The position numbers and the translations under genes were made by a program. A stretch of DNA of 64,000 bases, taken from the NCBI GenBank assembly GCA_014529385.2, contig CM043952.1, forward strand, positions 59,050,119-59,114,118. Direction: 5' to 3'. The notes under the pieces were generated by a model. It was not told the origin of the DNA and made no database searches. It saw nothing but the letters and a program-made list of their open reading frames with translations. This document shows positions 1 through 13,695 of the stretch, one piece after another (the stretch's first letter is position 1; the number at the start of each line of letters is the position of its first letter). This DNA comes from Adiantum capillus-veneris (taxonomy: Eukaryota; Streptophyta; Polypodiopsida; Polypodiales; Pteridaceae).

Positions 1-649
1 CCTCTAATAAGGATGGATTTGAAGCACCTACCTGCAAGATGTAACAAAGAAGGTTGTTTTAGAGAAAAAGTGGTGACACTTGACCTCTCTAACCTGTAGC
101 CTTTCACTATTTGTGCAAAAAAGCAACCTTTGTGCCAAGCACTAAAAAACAAGTAGAGGAAACACCTTAGACTTCAAAGTCTATGATAAGAAGAACACAA
201 CCAAAAGTAAGAATTATATTGTTACCTTGCACCAAGGGGTGTTTCTTTCAAATACGTGATGGTTGGCAAGCTTCATAATGTACACATCCTTTTTTTGCAA
301 TTGTTGCTGGAGAGTTTCAACCTCCCTCTTTGAAGAGGAAATACTTTCTTGTAATGCCATTGTTTTGAGATGAAGAGCTTGACATTTGTGCATCCACGAA
401 TGCAAAGATGCACCTGCACCCATACACAACCATTTGCAATAGCCTAACAAGCCTACTTCTCCCCTCCCAAGATATTGAAGAACCATCAACATTCGTCTCA
501 TCGATGGTACGACGTTCCTGGGATGACTTATGCTCACCCTCACGTGCGGACTTCAGTGCAAACGCCACCGACAAGCAAATTTGTACGCTTTTGTTGTGCA
601 AAGTACATGGTGGTGGAGGCATATGACTTGTGATGTCTGTGAGCACCAT
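1..649 (-). CDS. Candidate host gene, 5' end: three exons, two introns, runs off the left edge
   Basis: Read on the minus strand. Exon 1 is 649-538 (ATG at 649-647), intron 1 is 537-414, exon 2 is 413-226, intron 2 is 225-32 and exon 3 is 31-1. Both introns start GT and end AG: donors AGG/GTGAGC and AAG/GTAACA, acceptors GGGTGCAG and TTACATCTTGCAG, the second with a good pyrimidine tract. The frame stays open across both junctions: 37 codons plus 1 base, then 2 bases plus 62 codons, then 10 codons. That is strong internal support, because the unspliced frames stop. Exon 2 encodes a Lys/Gln/Leu-rich stretch likely to form a coiled coil (ESISSSKREVETLQQQLQKK). The family is not recognised and no function is assigned. 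It is the only non-transposon gene candidate in the window. It could also be a decayed or captured fragment. Transcript data would settle the model. Confidence 0.5.
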
Positions 650-910
650 GACAGGTGTTGCGCATGAGGAAGCAAAGGATGAAAAGAGAGAGAGAGAGAG
701 GAGGGAGAGGGAGGAACATGGGAGGAGAGAAGGGGGCAGGGGGGGAGAGGGAGAGAGAGGGGAGGAGGAGAAGAGAAGGGGGTAGGGAGGGAGAGGAGAG
801 GAGAGAACAAAGGTATTTTTGTTTGGGGGGGGGGATTATTTTTTGAAAAAGTGAACTTTTAGTGTATTTAAAAAAGGTCAAAGAATGATTTTTTCATATG
901 TATATATGTT
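650..910 (-). promoter_or_regulatory. Candidate promoter and pyrimidine-rich 5' leader of the host gene
   Basis: On the minus strand a TATA-like TATATACAT lies at about 900-907, some 250 bases before the ATG at 649. Between them, 670-815 is almost pure purine on the plus strand, so pyrimidine-rich (CT-type) in the transcript, a composition common in plant 5' UTRs. A G run at 827-836 lies in the same leader. Assignment rests on position and composition only. Confidence 0.35.
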
Positions 911-1174
911 GGGGGAAATTTTAAGTCAAAAATAGGTAAAAATAAATTTTTTGAAAGAAAGTCAAATTTTGGCTCTTAATGACCCACGTTTTTGCTGATG
1001 TGGCCACACTCCTTTACTCCCTTCACTTTCAAAAAGCTAGAGAGAGAAAGTGACCTCCTAGGTCCACACCCTACATGTGTCTAAAAAAAGGGCTAGAAAA
1101 GCCTACTCAAAACTAGCTTCTTGAATGCCCTTGTCCCCTTAACCCTACACAACATTAGCCTTAATCCCTAAAAA
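911..1174. other. Noncoding junction between host gene and truncated element A
   Basis: No gene is seen. The stretch 1100-1190 (around ACTCAAAACTAGCTTCTTGA and the following TCCCTAAAAATTAGGATTCC) is loosely similar to 34353-34430, which begins GCTCAAAACGAGCTTCTTGG. It may therefore be a terminal or noncoding piece of the A/D family rather than host sequence. Confidence 0.3.
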
Positions 1175-1884
1175 TTAGGATTCCTTACAAGGCCCATGCA
1201 AAATCCATATTTCTCCTAAAGTTTGATTGTATCCATAGTACCCATCTAAACAGCTATAAGCTTCCTTTCCTGCAACTCTTTCTAGCACATGTTTAGAATA
1301 TGGCAAGGGGTAATGGTCCCTCCTAGTGGCGGCATTGACCTTCTTGATATCCACGCACACTCTGAGTTTCCCATTCTTCTTCGGCACAATAACTATTGGA
1401 GACACCCATTATGTGTGCTCAGTAGGGTATATGAATCCACATTTGACAAGCTTTCAATCTCTTCTTGAACAATCTTTGCATACTTAGGATTCATTGGGTA
1501 GAGTCTTTGTTGGACTATTTTAACCATGCTATTTATGGGAATTGTTTGTTACACCATGGAATGTGGAACACCTTTCATATCATGATATGTCCAAGTAAAT
1601 ATATCCTTGAATTCCTTGAGAATTTCCTTAATTACATACTTCTCAGTCTCTCTCAGATCTTGGGCAATGAAAACGGGTTTGGACTCCTCTAGGTCTGCTA
1701 ACTCTATTTCCTTAACTATCACTGGACCATCATAGACTTCATTACTTCCATCGGTGGATAGGTGCCTCTGTGCCTTTGTATACACAACCTTATGTTCCTC
1801 TGTGGTGTAGGATTTGAAATGTTCATGTGCAGGGTGTAAGTCTGTGGGGTCTTGTTGTTCTGTGGACTGTAATTTCTCATCCAC
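1175..1884 (-). pseudogene. Element A (Ty3/gypsy): N-terminal reverse transcriptase fragment
   Basis: Two minus-strand open stretches (1884-1549 and 1405-1175) carry the pre-RT segment ending in FKDIFTWTYHDMKGV and then the RT finger region with SPIVIVPKKNGKLRVCVD and NAATRRDHYPLP. These are standard motifs at the start of gypsy RT. A frame break separates the pieces. The RT stops soon after DGYYGYNQ, so the palm with the catalytic YxDD motif, RNase H and integrase are absent. This marks the broken 3' edge of element A. The coding order continues to the right (protease, then gag), as expected for a minus-strand element. Confidence 0.85.
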
Positions 1885-2567
1885 TTCTTATTGTTGAGCT
1901 AACTCTCGATTTTGTCATCTCCTTACGGTACGGCTCAACTTTGGCTTCTCTGTAGCCTCTAGTTGTGTGATGTCAATGGGTTGTGGACTACACCACATAA
2001 CGCTTTGAAGGTACTCAGCTCAGTTATCTACCAACTTCCGATGAGCATCACATGTCCCTATAAATTTAATCCATTCTGCAGTAGATTTCTTTTCATTTAT
2101 TCTACCACGCACATTTGCTCGATATCGTCGCCTCTTATATCTCTTATTCTTCTTGTCTAATTTTCAATTATGGCCGATCTCTAGTGAAGAGTCACTAGAT
2201 GAATCGCTACTTGTGTCTTCTCCTCTCCTATATAGATTGTCATCTAGGGTACCACTAGGCCCTGAATGGTTTGTCCTCACATTTTCACCATGATTTAACT
2301 CGGATTATTCGTCTTCAAAATTATTTTCAATTGATGATTCTGTCTTTGAATCATGTGGGCTATAGCCCTTTGAGGCACTACTGATTCCAATGTCAGTCAA
2401 GCCTTCATCTTGTAGGTCATCAGAAGCTATATGCATTGCTCCTATCATATTTAAAGGTATGAGTGGTGGCATTTCATCCCCCTCAGGTGTTACTCGCATC
2501 GTCCCCCTATTTTCCCAAGTGTCTATGGTTGCTACTAGGTGGACCCTATCCATGTTGTCAGACTCAG
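1885..2567 (-). pseudogene. Element A: acidic linker between protease and reverse transcriptase
   Basis: The reading frame 2655-2305 (minus) is rich in Asp, Glu and Ser (for example SKGYSPHDSKTESSIE). The same linker is recognisable in element D at 47358-47666, which shows the two belong to one family. 1885-2304 is interrupted by stops but matches D at about 47220-47390. No domain is recognised. By position it joins retropepsin and RT in the polyprotein. Confidence 0.6.
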
Positions 2568-3040
2568 TCATCCCAGGTAGAACATCCATATAAGGAGAAT
2601 CTTCCCCAACATCAGTGTCCATTTTACACGTGTAACAAAACTGCAATGGGGCCAAGTGAATTGTGGTGTTCGAGCAATTACAAGATCAACTTGAATGACA
2701 GAATCTTGGAACTGCAAGTAGACATGGTTTTTAGACCAATCATGTAGCAATTTTGCTTCCCTCATGAAAGGACGTCCTAAGATCATCTCAGATGACATAG
2801 TGTGCTTGGAGAAATCCATAACAATGAAGGTATTCCTTATTTTGTGTCCAAAGACCTTGATCTTGAGATCTTCTAGAATCCCAATAGGCTTAACAATAGG
2901 CCCATTGGCCATCTTTATCACTATGTTTGTAGTCCCAAGGTAAGGTCTTTCCATAGTTTCCCACTAATTCTTAGTCACAATGCTAACCAGAGCACCACCG
3001 TCAAGGATTTCCTTCACAATTAATCCCTTGGTAGTGATTG
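2568..3040 (-). pseudogene. Element A: retropepsin (aspartic protease)
   Basis: The minus strand encodes a gypsy-type protease. The active-site loop reads ILDGGA (about 3001-2990), followed by VSIVTKN and an in-frame TAG, then MERPYLGTTNIVIKMANG, the flap region, and MILGRPFM, the conserved hydrophobic-LGR strand. The DGG version of the active site is common in plant gypsy elements. The TAG right after the active site breaks the frame. Element D has the homologous domain at 47972-48253. Confidence 0.8.
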
Positions 3041-3967
3041 CTATGGTCAGATTCATCGCCTTCAAAGTATTGTCCCAAATTGATAACAAGTATTTCAACA
3101 ACAGAGTTCTCATCTAGGTTGGGTTGTGGATCTAAGTGTTCCTCCTCTATTGGCACCTCCCTAGCTCCATTGATCTATGCAAATCGTGGTAGCCCGACTT
3201 TCAGTTCTCCATTGAGGAAAGTTGGAAGAGCTAAGAATAGCTCGGGGTCTCCGTATAGTTTGGACATGATGGTGGTTCCAACTTCTGAAGCCATGAAATC
3301 CAGCAATTTGGAAATATTTAACAGCACTTTTTGGGCTTCAATCCCTTGACGTGGGGAAGATGGGATCTCCATTTCTTTGATAGGGTTAGGTAGTCCCTCT
3401 GTAAACATTCTCTCCAACAAGAAGGGAGTACGCCCACTTTCCCATGACTTAAAGTCACTTTCTTCTTGGATGACACTAGGTATGGCTAGTGGTCTATGGA
3501 CTTTGTGAGGTTACTTTTGTGTAGGGAACACTGTGTCGGTAATCTCGATTTGCCTAGGTGTTGGCTCTAGATCCCTTTGGGTCTCTTCTACTAAACCCAT
3601 TAATTGCTTGACTTGCTCGATCTCCTCTATAGGGTTTGGGCAAGTTCCTATCTTTTTCTTTGGTCCTTGCCATTGTGGCTCACGATCTCCCTTGTTTTTT
3701 TCTTTCCTAGTGGTCGTTTTAGCCTCCATGGTCTCACCTGAATAGAATCCTCCTTTCAGCGTCGTTCATATATACGGGGTCATCACCAGTCCCTATGTTG
3801 GTCTTTGAACTGGGGTCTGACTTCATTGCTTTTTGCAATCTCTTCCTTTGTGTTTTCTTCTTCTTTTGAGATTGGGCAATTGATGTTGTGTCTCTTTCTT
3901 CAAGCATATAATTTTGGTTTTGGAGTATCGATCGTGTGAGTACATTTACTGGTACCACAGGCTTATT
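3041..3967 (-). pseudogene. Element A: gag-protease linker
   Basis: Short minus-strand open frames (3420-3175, 3729-3511, 3958-3734) contain Lys-rich and Pro/Glu-rich sequence such as QSQKKKKTQRKRLQKA. The same stretches occur in D (48494-49323). No enzymatic motif is visible. Position between the zinc knuckles and the protease suggests a structural or linker part of the polyprotein. Frame breaks show decay. Confidence 0.55.
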
Positions 3968-4549
3968 TCATGTTGGCTCCTCAATAACCTCAATTAAATT
4001 TAATGGTGTTATCTTTGGCGCATTTGGATTATTTGAACATTGGGAAATCAAAAGATCTATGCCACATCGATTAGACATGAGTATCGGCATTGTAGATGTG
4101 CTCGCTTGATTGGTTTGCATCAGTGTGGAATTGTTTTGTAATCTAATAGGACATTTGGCTACACGATGTGGACCTCCACACTCATAGCATTGAAGAGGTG
4201 GTCTCTTGGCAGTGTAATTGATATTTTGGCCTCTTGCGATAGCAAGAGAAGCTACTTGATAGACAGGTTTGATTTGTCCCCAATAGTCCTCCATGTAGTA
4301 TTGTAGACTTTCTTTAAGTGCATCAATTCCATAAGCAATATTAGGGTCTATATCCTCCTCATAGCCTTCCAAACAGGCAATAGTATTGGCCATCGCACGT
4401 TTGAATACTATGCAATCTTTAGCTTGATGACCATACCTCCCATAGGCATTGCAATTCCCATTAAATTTTACTCCAAATGTAGGGCATTCACTGGTACTAT
4501 GCGGACCATACCAAACCGAGCACCATTGTTGCTCCATGCTTGGATACAT
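3968..4549 (-). pseudogene. Element A: gag C-terminus with zinc-knuckle-like motifs
   Basis: The minus-strand frame of 193 codons has CYECGGPHRVAKC, a CCHC-type knuckle with one residue fewer than the usual CX2CX4HX4C spacing. It is preceded by a degenerate copy CNAYGRYGHQAKDC, in which the second Cys is Tyr. Knuckles of this kind bind genomic RNA in the particle. The segment CLEGYEEDIDPNIAYGIDAL lies between them and is shared with D (49570-49510). Confidence 0.75.
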
Positions 4550-5589
4550 ATAATTGTTTTACAGAGCATGATTGTATCCAAGACTTTATTGAATGGCCTT
4601 GGTGAGATCTGCTAAAGTCATCTCAAATATCTTTGGCTCCTTAGCAATAGGCTTTAGGGTCATTGGTTGATGCCCCAATGCTTGTGAGCTAGTAGATTTA
4701 GACTCATCAACACTCTTTCTCCTTGAATCATTAAATTATCCTCCAATTGGATCACATTGGTGGCTTCCCAAGTGGTGATACCTCTAATAACTAGGCCATT
4801 GTAGATATCCTCATGTCGTAATCCCCTAATGAATCTATCAAGTAATTGGTTATTATTGAAGTGCTCATTTGGATTACAACGTGGATTAAAATGCTTCAAG
4901 TGACTAATAAAGTCTCTCACTGACTCTCCTTACTCTCGTTGGGCTTTCTGGAGCTGAGATGCTACATCCCAAAGTACTCCCTTTTGTATGTATTCTTTCA
5001 AGAATAGTCTCCTAAGAGTAGGGTAAATCGTTTTTTCTTCTACCCTTAGGGTTCTATACCAATCCCCAGCCTTCCAAGTCAAGGTCAGGCTTAAAGCATT
5101 ACTCTTATGCAGGTCGTTGTGTTCTCCTAGAGAATCGCATATTTGGTCAAACACCTTGATATGCTTTCTCACATCCCCGTCTTCACTAAATTTTTGTGTG
5201 AGCTTGGCTATTTGCATTGCCTTACTTCTAGTCTCTCTATCCGTTGTGGTATGCATATTTTCAACAATGGATCGACCAATAGCTTGAGAAAAGGTTGCCA
5301 AGTCACCTAAGTGAGCACGTATATTGGGGACAGGTGCTCTCGAGACTACATGTCGAATGGGGCTTGGCATATAGGATGCCCTTGAGTTAGTTGGGTACAA
5401 TGTTGTGCCATGTGGTGGCTCAAACTTCATATGTGTGGCCCTACGCATAGCAAACGTCGGATGTGACATGCTAATGCTAGCCGGTATAGTCCCATTGAAG
5501 TAAGAGCTAGGATGTTGCGGTTGTGGAGCATAAGTTGTTGAAACAATGGGAGGGGTAGGAGATACATGAGCATGAGGACCCATAGGTGC
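4550..5589 (-). pseudogene. Element A: gag (capsid-like) domain, interrupted by element B
   Basis: Minus-strand frames 5589-4930 and 4920-4660 encode a retrotransposon gag domain, with NALSLTLTWKAGDWYRTL, IYPTLRRLFLKEYIQ and VRDFISHLKHFNP-type motifs. The frame breaks at 4921-4930. The N-terminal part was displaced by the insertion of B and resumes at 27860, to the right of B. The same domain in D is at 63079-63528. Confidence 0.85.
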
Positions 5590-5814
5590 TGATGGCCAAT
5601 TTTTGGAAATCAAAGAGAAAAAAAAAAGAAAAAAACTTATTTTTTTCTTGCCGAAGCCTTGGCGACACTGTTGGAAGGCTCGGAAATTCCTGGTCAATCT
5701 CCCGACGCTTTTACGGGCATGGCACACACCCCCCCCCCCCCCCTCCTTCGATTGGCCGGCCTTGTCACCCTCATGCCCCCCCCGCTCGTGGTTTGCAGCC
5801 TAGCCGGCCGCCCT

Positions 5815-6625
5815 TGTTAAGTATGGAGCCTGATTTACCCTTGTAATTTTCTGTGGTAAAACCGCACATTTGTATGGCCCCCATTATGAGGAGAAGCCAT
5901 CGTGCGTGAAGGAAAATCACTCACTGGAAACTAAAATTTTCACGGACAAGAATTAGGGGCAACTTTAAAGGCCTCGGGGGCGGAGGCCCCCGAGACTTTT
6001 TTTCGCCGGAATATTATGGCCGGACGGCGGCCGGAAAGTGGTCGTAAAACAACCGGTCGGTTGGCCGGTGGCCGGTAGTCAATGGCCGATGGCCAGTGGT
6101 CGGAAGTCAATGGTCGGTGGCCGGTGGTCGGAAGTCAATGGCCGGTGGTCGGTGGCCGAATTCAATGGCCGGTGGCCGAATTCAAAAGCGGACTTGTCTT
6201 CTCAAGGGCGGCCACACATGGGTGGATTGGAGGGTCCGATTTGGACTTATTCGCACAAGGGCGGCTACACATGGCTGTCTCTCATAAGAGAGGGCAGCCC
6301 TTTTGGCCTATAAAAGGAGGCCATTTTCTACACACATTTCATAGTGTGAAGTTGATGCAACAAGGTGAGTGTGAGGTGGTGAGAGTGAAGCAAGGCGGGA
6401 GCTCCATTAAGGGTATAATCCCTTTGTAAACTACTTCTTGTTTTGAAGTACTAAAGCCATTGAGTGGCTGCTTTCCCGTGGACGTAGCCCACATTGGGTG
6501 AACCACGTATATCGTGTGTACTCTCTCTCGCTCTCTCTATTCTATAATCTCGTGTATGTAAATCTGTCTCTCTCCATTAAGTAATCTACTCAATTATCTA
6601 TTTAGCTACGTCTTATTTCCTAACA
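5815..6625 (+). repeat. Copia-1 5' LTR with TATA box and internal tandem repeats
   Basis: It starts TGTTAAGTATGG and ends TTTCCTAACA. A TATA box TATAAAAG is at 6309-6316. A GC hairpin CTCGGGGG...CCCCCGAG spans 5973-5994. 6055-6185 is a degenerate tandem array of GGCCGGTGGTCGGAAGTCAAT units, about 46 bases longer than in the 3' LTR. Confidence 0.95.
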
Positions 6626-6627
6626 GC

Positions 6628-6639
6628 TGGTATCAGAGC
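6628..6639 (+). other. Copia-1 primer binding site
   Basis: TGGTATCAGAGC, two bases after the LTR end, is complementary to the 3' end of plant initiator methionine tRNA, the usual copia primer. Confidence 0.9.
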
Positions 6640-6689
6640 AAGGTTTGCTCGTAGCTAAATTATCTCAAGGAAAGGATTCCTTGAATTGA

Positions 6690-9600
6690 GTGGGAGTTAT
6701 GGCGGAGGAAGGGAAGCTCAAGATTGAGAAGTTCAACGGCAAAAACTACCAACATTGGAAGATGCAGATTGAAGACTATCTCTACCAGAAGGACCTCTAT
6801 TTGCCACTAGGCGGTCTTGCGAAGAAGCCCGCAACAATGGCAGATGAAGGATGGATTGTCCTTGATCGAAACGCACTGGGAACAATCCGGCTAAGCTTGG
6901 CATCAACGGTGGCCTTCAATGTTTCGGAGATGAAGACCACGGAGGACTTGATGAAGTCACTTGATGACTTCTATGAGAAACCATCGGCATCCAATAAGGT
7001 ATTTCTTATGAAGCGCTTGTTCAATCTAAGGATGGCAGAGAATGGTTCAGTTGCAGAACACCTAAATGACTTTAACACAAACATAAGTCAACTTCGATCA
7101 GTGAAAATCAATTTTGATGACGAAGTGCGAGCTCTCCTTATACTATCATCTCTACCGGATAGTTGGGACAGCCTTGTGATGGCTGTAAGTAATTCTATCT
7201 CTAGCACAAACACACTTAAGTTTGATGATGTTGTGGGTGTTCTCCTAAGCGAGGAAATGCGAAGGAGAAGCACAGGAGAATCATCAAGTGCTGCACTATC
7301 AGTGGAAACAAGAGGAAGGCTTAAGGAGAGGTTCAAAAACCAAAAGGGTCGTGATCGCTCAAGGCGGAGCAAGTCACGCACAAAGTCAGTTCTTGAATGT
7401 TGGAACTGCGGCAAGAATGGCCACGTCAAGAAGGATTGCTGGTCCAAGAAGAAGAAGGAGACAGAGTCTCAAGACAACAAGCCAACATCGGAGGCCAATG
7501 TGGCAGGTAAAGTAGAGCAAGATGCTCTAATTCTCTCATTAGACAATGTGTCTAATTCTTGGATAGTAGATTCCGGGGCTTCATTCCATGCGACACCACA
7601 CAAGCAACATTTCCAAGACTACACCAAAGGTAATTTTGGGTATGTATACTTGGGAGATGATGAAGCTTGTGAGATTGTTGGCAAAGGTACAGTTTCTGTC
7701 AAAACTGCTAACGGAAATGAATGGAAGCTTAAAGATGTTAGGCATGTTCCTTCTCTTCGCAAAAATTTGATCTCTACAGGACAATTGGACGATGAAGGTC
7801 ACAACATTTCATTCGAAAACAGACGGTGGAAGATCTCAAAGGGATCTTTGGTGGTTGCCAAGGGTGAAAAAGTCGGTACACTTTACTTGTGTACTGTTCG
7901 CACGCAACCTTCAGCTTGTGCAGCAACTACAGAAGTTGACAGTGCGGTGTGGCACTACCGACTTGGGCATATGAGTGCCAAAGGAATGCAAATCCTTCAA
8001 ACAAAGAAGCTTCTACCAGGTTTGAAAGAAGTGGACTTAGAGTTCTGTGAAGATTGTGTTTATGGTAAACAAAAGAGGGTAAAATTTCAAAAATCAGGAA
8101 ATGAAAGAAAAAGAAAAAAACTTGAGTTGGTTCATTCTGATGTTTGGGGTCCTGCAAGTACACCATCACTTGGTGGCTCATTGTACTATGTAACATTCAT
8201 AGACGATACGACTAGAAAAACATGGGTTTATGTGATGAAGAATAAATCCGATGTATTTTCCATATTTCAAAGGTGGAAAGCCTTTGTGGAGAATGAAACA
8301 GGTACCAAGGTAAAATGCCTCAGATCCGACAATGGAGGCGAATATTGCAGCCAAGCTTTTGAAAGCTTTTGTGCTAGCAATGGCATTCGGAGGCAAAGGA
8401 CAACCCCAAGGACACCTCAACAAAATGGGATTTCGGAAAGGATGAACAGGACAATCATGGAACGAGCACGAAGCATGCGGCTACATGCAGGCCTACCGCT
8501 TGAGCTTTGGGCGGAAGCTGTAAGTACGTCTGTGTACTTAATCAATCGGTCACCCTCAACGGCATTGGATGGGGGAGTTCCAGAAGAGGCATGGACAGGT
8601 AAACCGGTGAATTATGCATTTCTCAAAGTGTTTGGGTGTGAGGCTTTCATGCACATAGATAGAAGCCTAAGATCAAAGTTAGATGCAAAGTCCAAAAAGT
8701 GTTTCTTCATTGGCTATGGAGAAGGAGACTTTGGGTATCGCCTATGGAATCCTGAAGATGGTAAAATCTTAAGGAGTAGGGATGTAATTTTTAATGAACA
8801 AAATATGTACAAAGATTACTTGGAAAGAAAACAAACAAAAGAAACAGGTGATCAGTACATGGAGCTTGAGGACGGTGAAGACTCAAGGACTGCAAACGGT
8901 GACAATGTGCAACAACGTCAACCAAATGAGGAGCCTCAACCTATTCCCCGAAGATCTACAAGAGCAAGTAGACCTCCAGAAAGGTTTGTTCCTTCCTTCA
9001 ACCATCTCTTGATCTCAGATTCTGGAGAACCGGAATCATATGAAGAAGCTATGCAACATGAATCCAAAGAAGAATGGACGAAGAGCATGCAAGTGGAGAT
9101 GGACTCACTACATCACAACCAAACATGGGAGTTGGTTGAGTTGCCTAAAGGTAAGCGGGCACTTCAAAACAAATGGGTGTACAAGCTAAAGGAAGAAGAA
9201 GGTGGGAAGAAAAGGTACAAGTCTAGGCTTGTGGTAAAAGGTTTTTCTCAAAAGAAAGGTATTGACTTCAATGAAATATTTTCTCCTGTTGTAAAAATGA
9301 ACTCAATTAGGCTTGTCTTAAGCCTTGTGGCTGCTCATGATCTAAATCTCGAGCAAATGGATGTAAATACGGCATTCCCTCATGGTGACTTAGAGGAGGA
9401 AATCTACATGCTTCAACCAAAGGGGTATGAAGTAAAAGGTAAGGAGAAAATGGTTTGCAGATTAAAGAAGAGCTTGTATGGTTTAAAGCAAGCATCAAGA
9501 CAATGGTACTTGAAGTTTGATCGATGGATGTTGGATCATGGATTCACAAGATGCAACTCGGATCACTGCGTCTACACGAAGAATTTGGGAGATGGAAAAT

Positions 9601-9770
9601 TCATCATCCTAATGTTGTATGTTGATGACATGTTGATTGCAAGTGCTAACATGCAGGACATCAAAGACCTAAAAGAGGAGCTGTCCAAATCTTTTTCAAT
9701 GAAAGATTTAGGTGCTGCAAAGAGGATACTTGGTATGAAAATATCAAGGGAAGGACGAAGAAGACAATAA
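6690..9770 (+). pseudogene. Copia-1 gag-pol, first open frame (gag, protease, integrase, RT)
   Basis: 1026 codons. The gag domain comes first (WKMQIEDYLYQKDLYLPLGG region); the ATG at 6699 (MAEEGK) is as likely a start as 6690. The zinc knuckle CWNCGKNGHVKKDC is at residues 237-250 and the protease WIVDSGAS has its Asp at 294. A GAG pre-integrase motif (WHYRLGHMS) follows. The integrase DDE triad is D484 (HSDVWG), D547 (SDNGGEY) and E583 (SERMNR), with 36-residue spacing as usual. RT has QMDVNTAF and YVDD at 977-980. All catalytic residues are kept. The frame ends early at residue 1026 through a one-base indel; RT and RNase H continue in another frame at 9818. The product would act in virus-like particles in the cytoplasm, with integrase acting in the nucleus. 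Confidence 0.92.
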
Positions 9771-10579
9771 AGCTATCTCAAGAAGATTACATCAAGAAGG
9801 TACTAGAAAGGTTTGCAATGCAAAATGCAAAACCAGTTTCTACACCTTTGGCTGGTCATTTTAAACTAACGAAGGATATGTGTCCAAAGACACAAGAGGA
9901 GATAGCCTATATGTCTAAAGTTCCATATGCTGCAGTGGTAGGTTCTCTAATGTATGCTATGGTCTGGACAAGGCCAGACATTGCACATGCAATGGGAGTT
10001 GTGAGTAGGTTCATGGACAACCCAGGTAAAGAGCATTGGCAAGCTGTGAAGTGGATACTTAGGTATCTAAAAGGGACAACAACAAATGCTTTGTATTTTG
10101 GAGGAACTGATATTTTTCTAGAAGGGTATGCTGATGCAGATATGGCAGGTGACAAAGATACTCGAAGGAGCACTACTGGCTATGTGTTCACGGTTGGAGG
10201 CACAGCAGTAAGCTGGGCTTCAAAGCTACAGAAAGTGGTTTCACTTTCTACCACGGAAGCAGAGTATGTAGCAATGACGGAGGGAAGCAAAGAAATTCTA
10301 TGGCTTCACAGATTCTTAGAAGAGCTTGGATTCAAACAAGACAATTGTGTCTTGTACAGTGATAGCCAAAGCGCTATCCATCTTGCGAAGAACTCAGCCT
10401 TTCATTCAAGGACAAAGCACATTGAGGTGAGATATCACTTCATACGCACTCTTTTGGAAGAGGGACAACTAAAGCTAGGAAAGGTGCATACAAGTGAAAA
10501 TCCTGCAGACATGTTTACAAAGGTGGTCAACAAGGAGAAGTTGAGCTTTTGCTCATCTTCAATCGGCATTCAAGGATAA
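9771..10579 (+). pseudogene. Copia-1 pol, second frame (RT C-terminus and RNase H)
   Basis: Continues the polyprotein after the frameshift near 9760. In this frame the sequence reads KTIKLSQEDYIKK and then YAAVVGSLMYAM and TRPDIAHAMGVVSRF, the RT connection region. RNase H motifs follow: YADADMAGD, LSTTEAEYVAM and YSDSQSAIHLAKN. The end matches the usual copia C-terminus (HTSENPADMFTK). Apart from the frame change no stop is seen, so the lesion could be recent or even an assembly error. Confidence 0.9.
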
Positions 10580-10639
10580 GAAGCCAGAATGGAAAGCAGT
10601 CACAGGCTTGGTTTGGAGATCAGTCTCCAAGTGGGAGAT

Positions 10640-11404
10640 TGTTAAGTATGGAGCCTGATTTACCCTTGTAATTTTTTGTGGTAAAAGCGCACTTTGTAAG
10701 GCCCCCATTATGAGGAGAAGCCATCGTGCGTGAAGGAAAATCACTCACTGGAAACCAAAATTTTCACGGACAAGAATTAGGGGCAACTTTAAAGGCCTTG
10801 GGGGCGGAGGCCCCCGAGACTTTTTTTCGCCGGAATATTATGGCCGGACGGCGGCCGGAAAGTGTTCGTAAAACAACCGGTCGGTTGGCCAGTGGCCGGT
10901 AGTCAATGGCCGATGGCCGGTGGTCGGAAGTCAATGGCCGGTGGTCGGTGGCCGAATTCAAAAGCGGACTTGTCTTCTCAAGGGCGGCCACACATGGGTG
11001 GATTGGAGGGTCCGATTTGGACTTATTCGCACAAGGGCGGCTACACATGGCTGTCTCTCATAAGAGAGGGCAGCCCTTTTGGCCTATAAAAGGAGGCCAT
11101 TTTCTACACACATTTCATAGTGTGAAGTTGATGCAACAAGGTGAGTGTGAGGTGGTGAGAGTGAAGCAAGGCGGGAGCTCCATTAAGGGTATAATCCCTT
11201 GTAAACTACTTCTTGTTTTGAAGTACTAAAGCCATTGAGTGGCTGCTTTCCCGTGGACGTAGCCCACATTGGGTGAACCACGTATATCGTGTGTACTCTC
11301 TCTCTCTCTCTCTCTCTATTCTATAATCTCGTGTATGTAAATCTGTCTCTCTCCATTAAGTAATCTACTCAATTATCTATTTAGCTACGTCTTATTTCCT
11401 AACA
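10640..11404 (+). repeat. Copia-1 3' LTR, preceded by polypurine tract
   Basis: Begins TGTTAAGTATGG right after the polypurine stretch AAGTGGGAGA (10630-10639), the plus-strand primer. TATAAAAG is at 11085-11092. It is shorter than the 5' LTR because it lacks two short tandem units near 10900-10960. Confidence 0.95.
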
Positions 11405-11409
11405 GCCCT

Positions 11410-13690
<2,281 letters not shown>

Positions 13691-13695
13691 GAGAA

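Larger units (their letters stand above)
5815..11404 (+). mobile_element. Copia-1: Ty1/copia element in the 5' LTR of B
   Basis: Length 5590 bases. LTRs are 5815-6625 and 10640-11404, with termini TGTTAAG and CCTAACA. The target duplication GCCCT is exact (5810-5814, 11405-11409). The uninterrupted site is seen in the 3' LTR of B at about 26313 (CCTCCCTCGGTTTCAG). Gene order (protease, integrase, RT, RNase H) makes it copia. One frameshift near 9760 is the only clear coding lesion. LTRs differ by roughly 2-3 percent outside the length changes, judged by eye, so insertion is fairly recent and later than B. Confidence 0.95.

Noticed and set aside
214-543. Single 109-codon minus-strand ORF as the gene at the left edge
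   Set aside because: Its N-terminal half falls in the predicted intron 1 and its last codons in intron 2. The spliced model keeps one frame through consensus splice sites.
9740-9775. Programmed frameshift in Copia-1
   Set aside because: It lies between RT and RNase H, not at gag-pol, with no slippery heptamer. Copia-2 and Copia-3 have one frame here.
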